Numbered from the stretch's first letter, positions 51,511-60,748 are shown. The stretch is DNA of 64,000 nucleotides from Eulemur rufifrons (GCF_041146395.1 NW_027182934.1:339501-403500); one strand, 5' to 3'. Notes: generated by a model from the sequence alone, not told the origin. Program-made: numbers and translations.

Positions 51511-52314
51511 GGTTAACAGTTAGGATTAGGCTTAGGGGTTAGGGATGTAGTGAAGGTTCAGTGTTAGGGTTAGGTTTAGGGTTCAGGGTTAGGGTTAGTT
51601 TTAGGGGTTATGGTTAGGGTTAGGTGTTAGGTTAGTGTCAGGGTTAGGTCTAGTCGTGAGGGTAAGGTTTAGGGTTAGCTTTAAGAGCTAGGGTTAGGTT
51701 TAATGGTTAGGATTAGGATTACGGTTAAAGGTTAGGGTAATGCTCAGGGGTTAGGGTGAAGGGTGAAGGGTTAGGGCTTTTGTTAGGCATAGCGTTGGGG
51801 TTAGAACTAAGGGTTCCTGTCAGTGTTAGGGTTGTAGGCAGCGTTACGGTTAGGCTTAGCGGTGGAGAATTAGGGTTAGGGATTAGGTGTTACAGTTATG
51901 ACTAGGAGATAGGGTTAGAATTATGGGATAGGGGATGTTCTCAGGGAATGGGTTATGCATTAACGTTACGTTAAGAGGTTAAAGTTAGGCTCACGGTGAG
52001 GTTTACGTGTTAAGGGGAGAAATAGGAACAGGGTTAGGTGCCATGTTCAGGGTTAGGGTTATCTGTTAAAGGTATCATTTATGCTTAGCGCACGGGCCCT
52101 GTCGGCATTAGGCTGGGGGGAGGTTAGGGGGCTGGGATTGTCACCGGGAACCCACTGTATCGGACTCTGGGTATGGGCCCGTGGATTTCATGCAGGACAC
52201 AGTGGTAGAGCCTCCTTTCACACATGGCACGGGAGGATTGCAGGCTTTCTAAACTCTAAGAAAGCAAGAAGTCTGAGAATTAGATTTAGGGTTAGGATTA
52301 TGGTTAGGGTTCAG
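51511..52314 (+). repeat. Homogenised first 804 bp of array unit 16
   Basis: This stretch matches unit positions 1-804 with only the 37G variant noted, and includes island A1 at 52081. From 52,315 (unit position 805) differences appear at once, so this is where near-identity ends. Confidence 0.9.
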
Positions 52315-52809
52315 AATGAAGTGTAGTGTTATGATGAGGGGATAGGGTTACAGATTAGGGTTACGGTTTAAGGTTACTATTAGGTTTAACTGTTACAGTT
52401 CGTGTTGGGGTTGAGGTTTGCGGATAGGGTTAAGATGAGGGGTTAGGTTTTGGTACAGGGTTAGGGTTGTGTTAGGTTTAGGGTTGAAGATTAAGCTTAG
52501 GGTTAGGATTAAAGGTTAGCATGAGAGTTAACGGTTAAGATTAAGGTTAAGGGTTAGGGTTAGGGTTTAGGTTTAGGGTGAAGGGTTAGGGTTAGTTTTA
52601 GGGTTAGAGTTATGTGTTAGGGTTTGTGTTAGAGGTTAGGGTTAGGTTTACTGTTCACGGTTAGGGTTATGTTTAGGGGTTAGCATTAGGGTTAGGGATT
52701 AGGTTTAGGGTAAGTGTTTAGAGTTAGTGTTGGGCTTTAGGCTCGGGGCTTAGGTTCAGGGTCAGGGGTTAGGGTTGGTGGTAGGGCTTAGATTTAGCAG
52801 TCAGTTTAA

Positions 52810-52995
52810 GGGCACAGGACCTGGTTAATCTACGGTGAGAGGGGTGCGGTCGGAGTCACCACGAAAGCACGACATCATTCCCTGGGCCCTGGGACAAGAC
52901 CTACATGCAGGACTTAGGCGGATCCTCATCTCACACATGGCATGGCTGTATTGTAGGCTTGCTTCACTCAGGAATGGAAGCAGTGTGAGAATTAA
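52810..52995 (+). repeat. Island B, flank copy 1
   Basis: Lies 729 bp after island A1 at 52,081, the same distance as in the array. It carries the ACATGCAGG state (unit 1395A) also found in units 14 and 15. A 74-codon open stretch from 52,835 is an island shadow. Confidence 0.85.
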
Positions 52996-53778
52996 GGTTA
53001 GGGTTGGGGTTAGGGGTTTCGAGTTAGGGGTTAGGTTTCGAGTCAGGGTTAGGTGCTAGTGGTTAGGGGTAGAGTTAGTGTTACGGGTTCGGTGTTAATT
53101 CTGGGTTAGGGAGCCAGGGGTAGGTTTAGGGTTGGGGTAAGTGTTATCGTTAGCGGTTAGGGTTAATGGATAGGGTTAGGGTTAAGGGTAGGCTTAGGGT
53201 TAGGGTTCAGGGTTAGGGTTAAGGTTTAGGGTTAGGGTCAGGGTTAAGGGTTAGGGTTAGGGTTAGGGTGTTATGGTTAAGGATTAGGTTTATTGTTCAG
53301 GTTTAAGGTTAGCATTAGGGGTTTGTGTTACTTCTAACTGTAGGTCAGTGTTGGGGTTAGAACTCTAGGCATTAAGGTAAAGGTTAGAGTTAGGGTTAAG
53401 AGTTGGGGTTATGTTTAATGGTTAGCATTGGGATTAGGGTTAAGGGTTAGGGTTAAGGTTAGGGGTTATGACTAAGGATCAACGGTTACGGTTATTTTTA
53501 GGCGTAGGGTTAGGGTAAGGGGTTAGGATTAGTGTTAGTGTTGTTGGTAGGGTTAAGGTTAGGGTTGGTGTTTCAGAATTAGAGATTAGGTGTTATGCTT
53601 ATGGCTAGGAGTAGGGTTAGAATTACAGTATAGGGCTTGTTCTCAGGGTGTCATGCATTAACGTTACGATATGGGGTTAAAATTAGGGTTACGGTGAGGT
53701 TTACGTGTTAAGGTGAGCAGTAGGATCAGGGTTAGGTGTTATGTTCTGAGTTAGGGTTATGGGTGAGGGGTAGTGTTT
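52996..53778 (+). repeat. Post-B linker and P block, flank
   Basis: Degenerate TTAGGG linker with small deletions relative to the array unit, then a P block ending at the next A island. Nothing else is seen. Confidence 0.8.
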
Positions 53779-53983
53779 ATGCTTAGGGCATGGGCCCTGT
53801 ATGCCCTAGGAATCGAAGTTAGGGGTCGGTTGTGGTCGCTGGGAACCCACTCTATCGTACGCTGTGTATGGGCCTCTGGGTTTCTTGCAGGACACTGTGG
53901 CAGAGCCGGCTTTCATGCATGGCTTAGTAGGATTGTAGGCTTTCAAAACTCTGAGAAAGCAAGAAGTCTGAGAATTAGATTTA
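53779..53983 (+). repeat. Island A2, flank copy
   Basis: Homologue of array A2 that still has the AAG missing from array copies and has an open island frame. It is followed after about 75 bp by a P block, so the B-less A2-A3 arrangement predates array amplification. Confidence 0.85.
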
Positions 53984-54305
53984 GGGTTAGGATTACGGTA
54001 CGGTTTAGGGATGAAGATTAGCGATAGGGTGAGGGCTTAGGGTTAGAGGTTAGGGTTAGGGTTAGGGTTGTTTGTAGGCTGAAGTTTAGGGTTGGCATTT
54101 TAGAATTAGGGATGAGGTCTTATGGTTATGGCTGGGGATTAGGATTAGAATTATGGGATGGGGCTTCTTCTCAGGGTTTTATGCATTAAGGTTAAGATAA
54201 GGGGATAAGTTAGGGTTACGGGGAGGTTTATGTTTTAAGGTGAGCAATAGGATCAGGGTCAGGTGTTATATTCAGGGTGAGGGTTATCTGTTTGGGGTAG
54301 TGTTT

Positions 54306-54515
54306 ATACTTAGCGTACAGGCCCTGTCTGCACTGGGCGGGGGGCTGGGGTTAGGGGGATGGGATTGTCCCCGGGAATCCACTCTATCGTACGCTGGATA
54401 TGGGCTCCTGGGTTTCATGCAGGACACAGTGGTAGAGCCCCCTTTTACTCATGGCATGGGAGGATTTTAGGCTTTCTAAACTCTGAGAAAGCAAGAAGTC
54501 TGACAATTAGATTTA
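54306..54515 (+). repeat. Island A3, flank copy
   Basis: Homologue of array A3 with CCCGGG retained. Unlike array A3, it is followed 720 bp later by a B island, showing the state before the roughly 540-bp deletion seen in every array unit. Confidence 0.85.
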
Positions 54516-55025
54516 GGGGTAGGATTATGGTAATGTTTATCGAGGAAGATTAGTGTTAGGGTGGGCTCTTAGGGTTAGGGGTTAGGGTTAAAGGTTTGTG
54601 TTATTTTTAACAGTTACAGTTATGTTTACGGTTAAGTTTCAGGGTTAGGGTTAAGGTTTGGTTTTATCGTTTGGCACAGGGTTAGGCTTCAGTGTTAGCT
54701 TTATGGTTAAAGATTAGGATTAGGGTTAGGGTTAACGGTTAGTGTGAGGGTTAATGGTAAGTTTCAAGATTAAGGGTTAGGGTTGGGCTTAGGGTTAGGA
54801 ATAAGGCTTCGTGTAACATTTAGGTTTAGAGTTAAGTGTTATGGTTATGGCTAGAGGTTAGGGTTAGGTTTAGGGTTCATGGTTAGGGTTACATTTAGGG
54901 GTTCGGGTTACGGGTTAAGTATAGGGCGAGTGTTTAGTGTTACTGTTGGGCGTTAGGATAAGGGCCGAGGTTTAGGGTTAGGATTTAGGTTTAGTGTTAG
55001 GGCTTAGATTTAGTGGTTAGTTTAA
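54516..55025 (+). repeat. A-to-B linker with intact pre-B block
   Basis: Similarity to the array unit stops near 54,795. Beyond that, the sequence matches the pre-B block of unit positions about 1060-1299 instead. This locates the left breakpoint of the array-unit deletion. Confidence 0.75.
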
Positions 55026-55211
55026 GGGCACATGCTCTGTTTAATCTATGGTGGGAAGGGTGCAGACTGGGTCGCCTCAACACCACACCATCGTACTTGG
55101 GCCTTGGGCCCAGACCTACATGCAGGACTCAGGCAGAGCCTCTTCTCACTCGTGGCATGGCTCTATTGTAGGCTTGGTCAACTCTGAGAACAAAGGAAGT
55201 GTGAGAATTAG
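55026..55211 (+). repeat. Island B, flank copy 2
   Basis: Carries the B landmarks (GGGCACA opening, ATGCAGGACTCAGG, TGGCATGG, TGTAGGCTTGG, GTGTGAGAATTAG). It has no counterpart in the 3,434-bp unit, where it has been deleted. A 69-codon open stretch at 55,048 is an island shadow. Confidence 0.85.
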
Positions 55212-56019
55212 GGTTATGGTTAGGGTTATGTGTTTGGGGTTAGAGGTTTGGGTTTGAGTGAAGTTTAGTGGTTAGGAATTAGAAGTTAGGATTAGTGTGT
55301 CAGGGCTTAGGTGTTAGGTTTTTGTAAGGGGCTAGCGTTAGATTTAGGTTTAGGGTTAATGTTCAGGTGGATTAGGGGTCAGCGTTAGGGTTAGGCTTAC
55401 AAGATAGGATTAAGGTAAAGGGTGAAGGCTTAAGATTAGCAGTAAGGGTTAAGGTTAGGGTTAAGGGTTAGGGTTTCGGTCCAAGTTAAGGGTGAGAGTG
55501 AGGGTTAACAGTTGCGATTAGGGTAATGGTTTAGGGATAGTAATAGGTTTAAGGGATAGGGTTAGGGTTAGGTTTAGGGTTCGGGGTTAGGGTTAGCATT
55601 AGCGGTTAGGGTTAGGGTTAGGGGTTAGGGTTACAGTTAGGGTTAGGTCTAGGCATTATGGTAATGGTTCGTGTTAGGGTTAAGAATTAGGGTTAGGTTT
55701 AATTGTTAGGATTATGATCAGGGTAATGGTTAGGGTTAGGGTTAGCGGTTAGAGTTAGGGTTAGTGTTAGGGTTGTTTGTAGGGTGAAGGTAATGTTTAG
55801 CAGTTTAGAATTAAGGTTAGGGATTAGGTGTTACGGTTATGCTAGGAGTTAGGCTTAGAATTAAGGGATAGGGTTTGTTCTTAGGGTAAGTGTTATGCAA
55901 TAACATTAGGATAGGGGTTAAAGTTAGGGTTACAGTGAGGTTTACGTGTTAAGGTGAACAATAACATCAGGGTTAGGTGTTATGTTCAGGGTTAGGGTTA
56001 TGGGTGAGGTGCAGGGTTT
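55212..56019 (+). repeat. Post-B linker and P block
   Basis: From about 55,400 it matches the end of the array unit and the start of the next unit (unit positions about 3300-3434 then 1-60), fixing the right breakpoint of the deletion. The P block fills the last 250 bp or so. Confidence 0.75.
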
Positions 56020-56223
56020 TTGCTTAGGGCATGGGCCCTGTCAGCACTAGCAGGGGGAGTTAGGGGGCTGTGATTGTCCCCGGGAACCCACTCTATTGTA
56101 CACAGAGTATGGGCTCCTGGGTTTCATGCAGGACACTGTGGCAGAGCCAGCTTTCACGCATGGCTTTGGAGAATTGTAGGCTTTTAAAACTCTGAGATAG
56201 CAAGAAGTCTGAGAATTAGATTT
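56020..56223 (+). repeat. Island A, flank
   Basis: A-type landmarks are all present, including CCCGGG and ATGCAGGACACTGTGG. Its opening word is TTGCTTAG instead of ATGCTTAG. The next island is another A 1,052 bp away, so its partner B has been lost independently. Confidence 0.85.
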
Positions 56224-57071
56224 AGGGTTAGGATTATGGTTAGGGTTAGGGATGAAGATTAGTCAGGGAGAGGGCTTAGGGTTAGGGCTTAAGCTTCGAG
56301 TGAGGATTAGGGGTTAGGGAGTAGGTGTTGGGTTTAGTGATAGGGTTAGGGCTTAGGGGTTAGGGTTGGGTTAGGGGCTAGGGTTAGATTTAGAGTGGGG
56401 TTAGGGTTAGCGTTATGGGTTAGGGTTAGGGTTAAGGGATAGGATAAGGGTTAAGCGTTAAGGCTTAGGGTTAGCGTTAAGTGTTAGGTTTAGTTTTAAG
56501 GGTTAGGGTTACAGTTCGAGTTAAGGGTTAGTGTGGGGTTAACAGTTAGGGCTAGGGTTATGGGTTAAGGATAGAGTTAGGTTTAAGGCTTAGGATTAGG
56601 GTTCAGTGTTAGGGTTAGCATTAGGGATTAGGGTTAGGGTTAGGGGTTACGTTTACTCTTAGGGTTAGGTCTAGGCATTAGGGTACGTGTTAGTGTTAGG
56701 CTTAAGAGTTAGGGTTAGGTTTAATTGTTAGGATTAGGATCAGGGTTAAGGGTTAGGGTTAAGTGTCAAGTGTTACGGTTATTTTTAGGTGTACGGTTAG
56801 GGTTAGCGGTTAGGGTTAGGGTTAGTTTGTAAGGATAAGGTAATGTTTAGCAGTTTTGAATTAGCCTTAGGGATTAGGTGTTACAATTGTGGCTAGGAGT
56901 TAGGGTTAGAATTAAGGGATAGGGGTTGTTCTTAGGGTAAGTCTTATGCATTAACGTTAGGATAACAGGTTCAAGTTAGAGTTATGGTGAGGTTGATGTG
57001 TTAAGGTGAGCAATAGTATCAGGGTGAGCTGTGATGTTCAGGGTTAGGGTTATGGGTGAGGGGTAGTGTTT
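56224..57071 (+). repeat. Linker with missing B island, then P block
   Basis: About 60 bp after the A island the sequence passes directly into post-B type linker, with no B landmarks. Spacing is about 660 bp shorter than a full A-B dimer, consistent with a deletion. Confidence 0.7.
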
Positions 57072-57273
57072 ATGCTTATATCACGAGCCCTCTCTGCTCT
57101 AGGAGGGGGCTTAGAGGGCTGGGATAGATGCCGGAAGCCACTCTATCATACACTGGGTATGGGCCCCTTGGTTTCATGCCGGACACAGTGGCCAAGCCTC
57201 CTTCTACACATGGCATGGGAGGATTGTAGGCTTTGTAAACTCTGAGAAAGCAAGAAGTCTGAGAATTAAATTT
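57072..57273 (+). repeat. Island A, flank
   Basis: Diverged A island: the GGGCAC word near its start is changed to ATCACG, and the CCGGGAACC word to CCGGAAGCC. The 3' half is well conserved and a B island follows 718 bp later. Confidence 0.83.
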
Positions 57274-57789
57274 AGGGCTAGGATTAGGGTTAGGGTTAGC
57301 AATATAGGTTACTGTTATGGTGAGGGCTTAGGGTTAGGGGTTTCAGTTAGGGTCAGGGTTAAAGGTTAGTGTTAGGTTTAACAGTTACAGTTAGGTTTAG
57401 GGTTAAGCTTTAAGGTTTAAGCTTAGGGTTAAGATTAGGGGTTAGGTTTTGGTACAGGGTAAGGGTTAATTGCTAGGTTTAGGCTTAAAGATTAGGATTA
57501 GGGTTAGGGTTAAGGTTTAGTGTGAGGGTTAACGGTTAGGGTTAAGGTTAAGTGTTAGGTTTATGGGTTAGGGTTAGGGTTAAGTGTTCATGTTAGGTTT
57601 AGGGTTAGAGTTAAGTGTTATGGTTAGGGTTAGGGGTTTGGGTTAGGTTTAGGGTTCATGGTTAAGGTTACATTTAGGGGTTAGGTTTAGGGTAAGCGTT
57701 TAGTGTTAGTGTTGGGCATTAGGGTCAGGGCTTAGGTAGGGTTAGGGGTTAGGGTCAGTGTTTGGGCTTTGATTTGGCGGTTAGTTTAA
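57274..57789 (+). repeat. A-to-B linker with pre-B block
   Basis: Degenerate TTAGGG sequence ending in a recognisable pre-B block (about 57,600-57,789). No gene-like content. Confidence 0.75.
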
Positions 57790-57976
57790 GGGTACAGGAC
57801 CTGTGTAATCTATGGTGAGAAGGGTGCAGAATGTTTCCATGCGACACCACACCATCAGATCCTGGGCCTTTGGCCCAGACCTACTTGCAGGACTCATGCG
57901 GAAACTCTACTCACGCATTGCATGGTTGTATTTTAGCCTTGGTTAACTCTGAGAATGGAAGTAGTGTGAGAAATAG
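57790..57976 (+). repeat. Island B, flank copy 3
   Basis: B landmarks are present with substitutions (ACTTGCAGGACTCATG, TTGCATGG). The open stretch 57,831-58,040 is an island shadow. Confidence 0.83.
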
Positions 57977-59139
57977 GGTTATGGTTAGGGTTAAGGGTTT
58001 GGTGTTAGGGGTTAGGGTTCAAGTGATGTTTAGTGGTTAGGGACTAGGATTTAGGGTTAGTGTTAGGGTTAGGGGTTAGTTTTGCGTTAGGGGCTAGGGT
58101 TAGATTTATGGTTGGGGTTAGTGTTAGGGTTAGGATTAGGCATCAGGGTTAGTGTTAGGGTTAAAGGATAGGATTGGCGTTAAGTGTTTAGGCTTAGGGT
58201 TTGTGTTAAGTGTTAGGGTTGGGGTTTAGGCTTAGGGTTACGGTTTGAGTTAAGCTCTAGGGTGAGGGTTAAAGATTAGGCTTAGGATTATTGGTTAGGG
58301 ATAGAGTTATGTTTAAGGGTTAGGGATAGGGTTAGGTTTAGGGTTCAGTGTTAGGGTTAGCATTAGGGGTTAGGGTTAGGGTTAGGGGTTAGGCGTAGTG
58401 ATGTATTAAGGGCTATGGTTAGAATTAGGATTGGGGTTAGTGTTAGGTTTAGGGTTAGGGGTTAGGTTTAGGGTTAAGGGATAGGATTATGGTTAAGGGT
58501 TGGGCGTAGCTTTAGGGTTAAGATTTAGTGTTAGGGTCCGGTTTAAGGGTTAGGGTGAGGGTTAACGGTTAGGGTTAGGGTTGGGGTTAGGGGTTAGGGA
58601 TATAGTTAGTATTAAGTGTTAGAGTTAGGTTTAGGGTTCAGGGTTAGGGTTAACTTTAGGGGTTATGATTAGGGTTAGGTGTTAGTTTAGTGTTAGTGTT
58701 AGGTCTAGGCGTCAGGGTAAGGTTTAGGGTTAGGGTTAAGAGCTAAGGTTGGGTTTAGTGGTTAGGATTAGGGTTAGGGTTAGGAGTTAGGGTAAAGGGT
58801 CAAGGGTTAGCATTAGTTTTAGCCATAGCTTTGGCGTTAGGAGTAAGGGTTAGGTTCAGTGTTAGGGTAACAGTAGGTTACCGTAACAGTAACTACGTAG
58901 GGTAACAGTTAGTGTTAGTGGTTTAGAATTAGGGTTAGGGATTAGTTGTCACAGTTATGACTAGGAGATAGGGTTAGAATTATGGGATAGGGGTTAATCT
59001 CAGGGTAAGTGTTATGCATTAACGTTAGGATAAGAGGTTAAAGTTCAGGTTACGGTGAGGTTTACATTCTAAGGTGAGCAATAGAATCAGGGTTAAATGT
59101 TATTTTCAGGGTTAGAGTTTTGGGTGAGGTGTAGAGTTT
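57977..59139 (+). repeat. Expanded post-B linker with internal duplication, then P block
   Basis: B to the next A is 1,350 bp instead of about 960-1,000. The excess comes from two copies of the post-B linker, about 58,101-58,392 and about 58,428-58,684, both running from a GATTGGGGTTAGTG-like or GGTTGGGGTTAGTG-like word through GGGTGAGGGTTAA to GTTTAGGGTTCAG. The P block begins near 58,880. Confidence 0.7.
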
Positions 59140-59348
59140 ATGCTTAGGGCACGGGCCTTGTCTGCATTAGGCGGGGGGGGGGGTTAGGGGGCTGGGATTG
59201 TCACCAGGAACCCACTCTATCGTACTCTGGTTATGGGCCCCAGCGGTTCATTCAGGACACAGTGGAAGAGCCTCCTTTCACGCATGGCATGGGAGGATTG
59301 TAGGCTTTCTAAACTCTAAGAAAGCAAGAAGACTGAGAATTAGATTTA
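59140..59348 (+). repeat. Island A, last copy before the polarity switch
   Basis: Well-conserved A island. It contains a run of eleven G at 59,173-59,183 where other copies have three to seven. The open stretch at 59,198-59,386 is an island shadow. Confidence 0.85.
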
Positions 59349-59870
59349 GGGTTAGGGTTAGGGTTCGGGTTAAGGATCAAGGTTAGTATTAGGGTGAAGG
59401 CTTAGAGTTAGGGGTTACGGGTAGCGTTACAGGTTACTCTTAGTTTTAACCGTTACAGTTAGGTTTAGGGTTAAGGTTTATGGTTAGGTTTAAGGTTAGG
59501 GTTTAGGGTTTGGTACAGGATTAGGGTTAAATATTAGGTTTAGGGTTAAAGATTACGATTAAGGTTAGGTTTAAAGGTTAGTGTGAGGGTTAACAGTCAG
59601 GGTTAAAGTTAAGAGTTAGGGTTAGGGTTAGTGTTAGGATTAAGGGTTCATGTTAGGTTTAGGGTTAGAGTTAAGTGCTATGGTTAGCGCTCGAGGTTAG
59701 GGTTAGGTTTAGGGTTCACAGTTAGGGTTACGTTTAGAGGTTAGCATTAGGGTTAGGGATTAGCTTTAGGGTAAGAGTTTAGAGTTAGTGTTGGGCTTTA
59801 GGCTCAGGGCTTAGGTTTAGGGTCAGAGGTTAGGGTTGATGTTAGGGCTTAGATTTAGTGGTTAGTTTAA
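59349..59870 (+). repeat. A-to-B linker with pre-B block
   Basis: Degenerate TTAGGG linker; the pre-B block fills about 59,660-59,870. A-to-B distance is 731 bp, the usual value. Confidence 0.78.
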
Positions 59871-59905
59871 GGGCACAGGACCTGTTTATTCTACAGTGAG
59901 AGGGG
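59871..59905 (+). repeat. Truncated island B at the junction
   Basis: Only the first 35 bp or so of a B island remain (GGGCACAGGACCTGTTTA through GTGAGAGGGG). The sequence then passes directly into TTAGGG repeats, so about 150 bp of the island is missing. Confidence 0.85.
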
Positions 59906-60006
59906 TTAGGGTTAGGGTTAGGGTTGTCGTAGGGGTTAAGGTTAGATTTAACCTTGGGGTTAGTGTTAGGGTTAGGATTAGGGGGTTAGTGTTAGGGTTA
60001 GGGGTT
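59902..60006 (+). repeat. Short cleaner telomeric tract left of the polarity switch
   Basis: Starts with GGGG plus three perfect TTAGGG units (59,902-59,923, also a G-quadruplex pattern), then degenerate repeats. A 7-bp inverted repeat with a 4-base loop lies at 59,938-59,955. This is the last G-rich + strand sequence in the window. Confidence 0.85.
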
Positions 60007-60024
60007 AAAAACACCTACAGCCAG
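60007..60024. other. Polarity switch point (TTAGGG to CCCTAA)
   Basis: The last TTAGGG-type repeat ends by 60,006 and the first CCCTAA begins at 60,025. The 18 bases between read as neither. The + strand changes here from G-rich to C-rich and stays so to the window end, the polarity expected of a head-to-head telomere fusion. Inversion or an assembly join are alternatives. Confidence 0.85.
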
Positions 60025-60033
60025 CCCTAACCC

Positions 60034-60217
60034 GATTTCTGACACTTCTTCCATTCTCAGAGTTAACCAAGCCTACAATACAGCCATGTCATGCGTGAGA
60101 AGAGGCTCCACCTGAGTCCTGTATGTAGATCTTGGCCCAAGGCCCAGCGTACGGTGGTGTTGTGTCGCAGCGACCCTGTGCACCACTCTCACCATAGATT
60201 AAACAGGTCCTGTGCCC
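60034..60217 (-). repeat. Island B, inverted arm, nearest the switch
   Basis: Nearly full-length B on the - strand. Only about 10-20 bases separate its 3' end from the switch point, so both arms end at or within a B island. Confidence 0.85.
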
Positions 60218-60543
60218 TTAAACTAACCGCTAAATCTCAGCCCTAACACTAATCCTAACCCCTAACCCTAAAAGTTATCCTTAACCCTACTGTTAACACT
60301 CAAACTAACCCTTAACTCTAACCCTTGTCATGATCTTTAACCCTAACCCTAACACTTAACCCTAACCCTGTACCAAACCATAACCCCTAAGCTTAACCCT
60401 AACCCTAAACCTAAACCCTAAGTCTAACTGTAACTGTTAAACCTAACAGTAACTTTTAACCCTAAAACTAACCGTATCCCCTTACCCGAAGCCCTCACCC
60501 TAAGATTAAACTTCATCCCTAACCATAACGATAATCCTAACCT
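60218..60543 (-). repeat. Shortened A-to-B linker, inverted arm
   Basis: A-to-B distance is 531 bp instead of about 720-734. The pre-B block is not recognisable, so about 200 bp of it has probably been deleted. Confidence 0.7.
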
Positions 60544-60748
60544 TAAATCTAATTCTCAGACTTCTTACTTTCTTAGAGATTTGAAAGCTTACAATCCTCC
60601 TTTACCATGCGTGAAATCAGGCTCTGCCAGAGTGTCCTACAAGAAACCCATGGGCCCATACCCTGCATACGATAGAGTGGGTTTCTGGTGACAATTGCAT
60701 CCCCCTCAATCCCACTCCTAGGGCAGACAGGGCCCATACCCTAAGCAA
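60544..60748 (-). repeat. Island A, inverted arm
   Basis: Diverged A island on the - strand. Landmarks (GGGCCC, the TGGGTTTC word, AGGCTCTGCC in complement, AGTCTGAGAATTAGATTT end in complement) are present with substitutions. Confidence 0.83.

Larger units (their letters stand above)
1..52314 (+). repeat. Tandem array of a 3,434-bp telomere-derived higher-order repeat
   Basis: Position 1 of the window recurs at 3435, 6869, 10303 and so on, giving 15 full copies (units 1-15) plus 804 bp of a 16th. All island positions recur at exactly +3,434, so no copy has gained or lost a base. Each unit is degenerate TTAGGG-type linker, G-rich on the + strand, carrying four islands: A1, B, A2 and A3. By eye I found about twelve variable positions in the whole array (unit positions 37, 469, 1070, 1101, 1166, 1395, 1643, 1750, 1786, 1853, 2976 and 3378), so neighbouring copies differ at about 0-5 bases. 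This points to recent amplification or ongoing homogenisation. The array runs off the left edge, so its full length is unknown. No gene, transposon or RNA gene is recognisable in it. Confidence 0.97.
52315..54795 (+). repeat. Diverged continuation of the 16th unit
   Basis: It aligns with unit positions 805 to about 3290 in the same island order (B, A2, A3) but with roughly ten substitutions in the first 200 bp and small indels. A3 is 35 bp nearer than the array period predicts. It is outside the zone of homogenisation and so is a useful outgroup for the array. Confidence 0.88.

Noticed and set aside
1..52314. rRNA, tRNA or other structured RNA genes inside the unit
   Set aside because: No conserved rRNA words, tRNA cloverleaf or polymerase III boxes were visible in the unit on either strand.
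60007..60024. Switch spacer as a centromere or integration site
   Set aside because: Only 18 bases with no repeat or recognisable site; too little to support a call.
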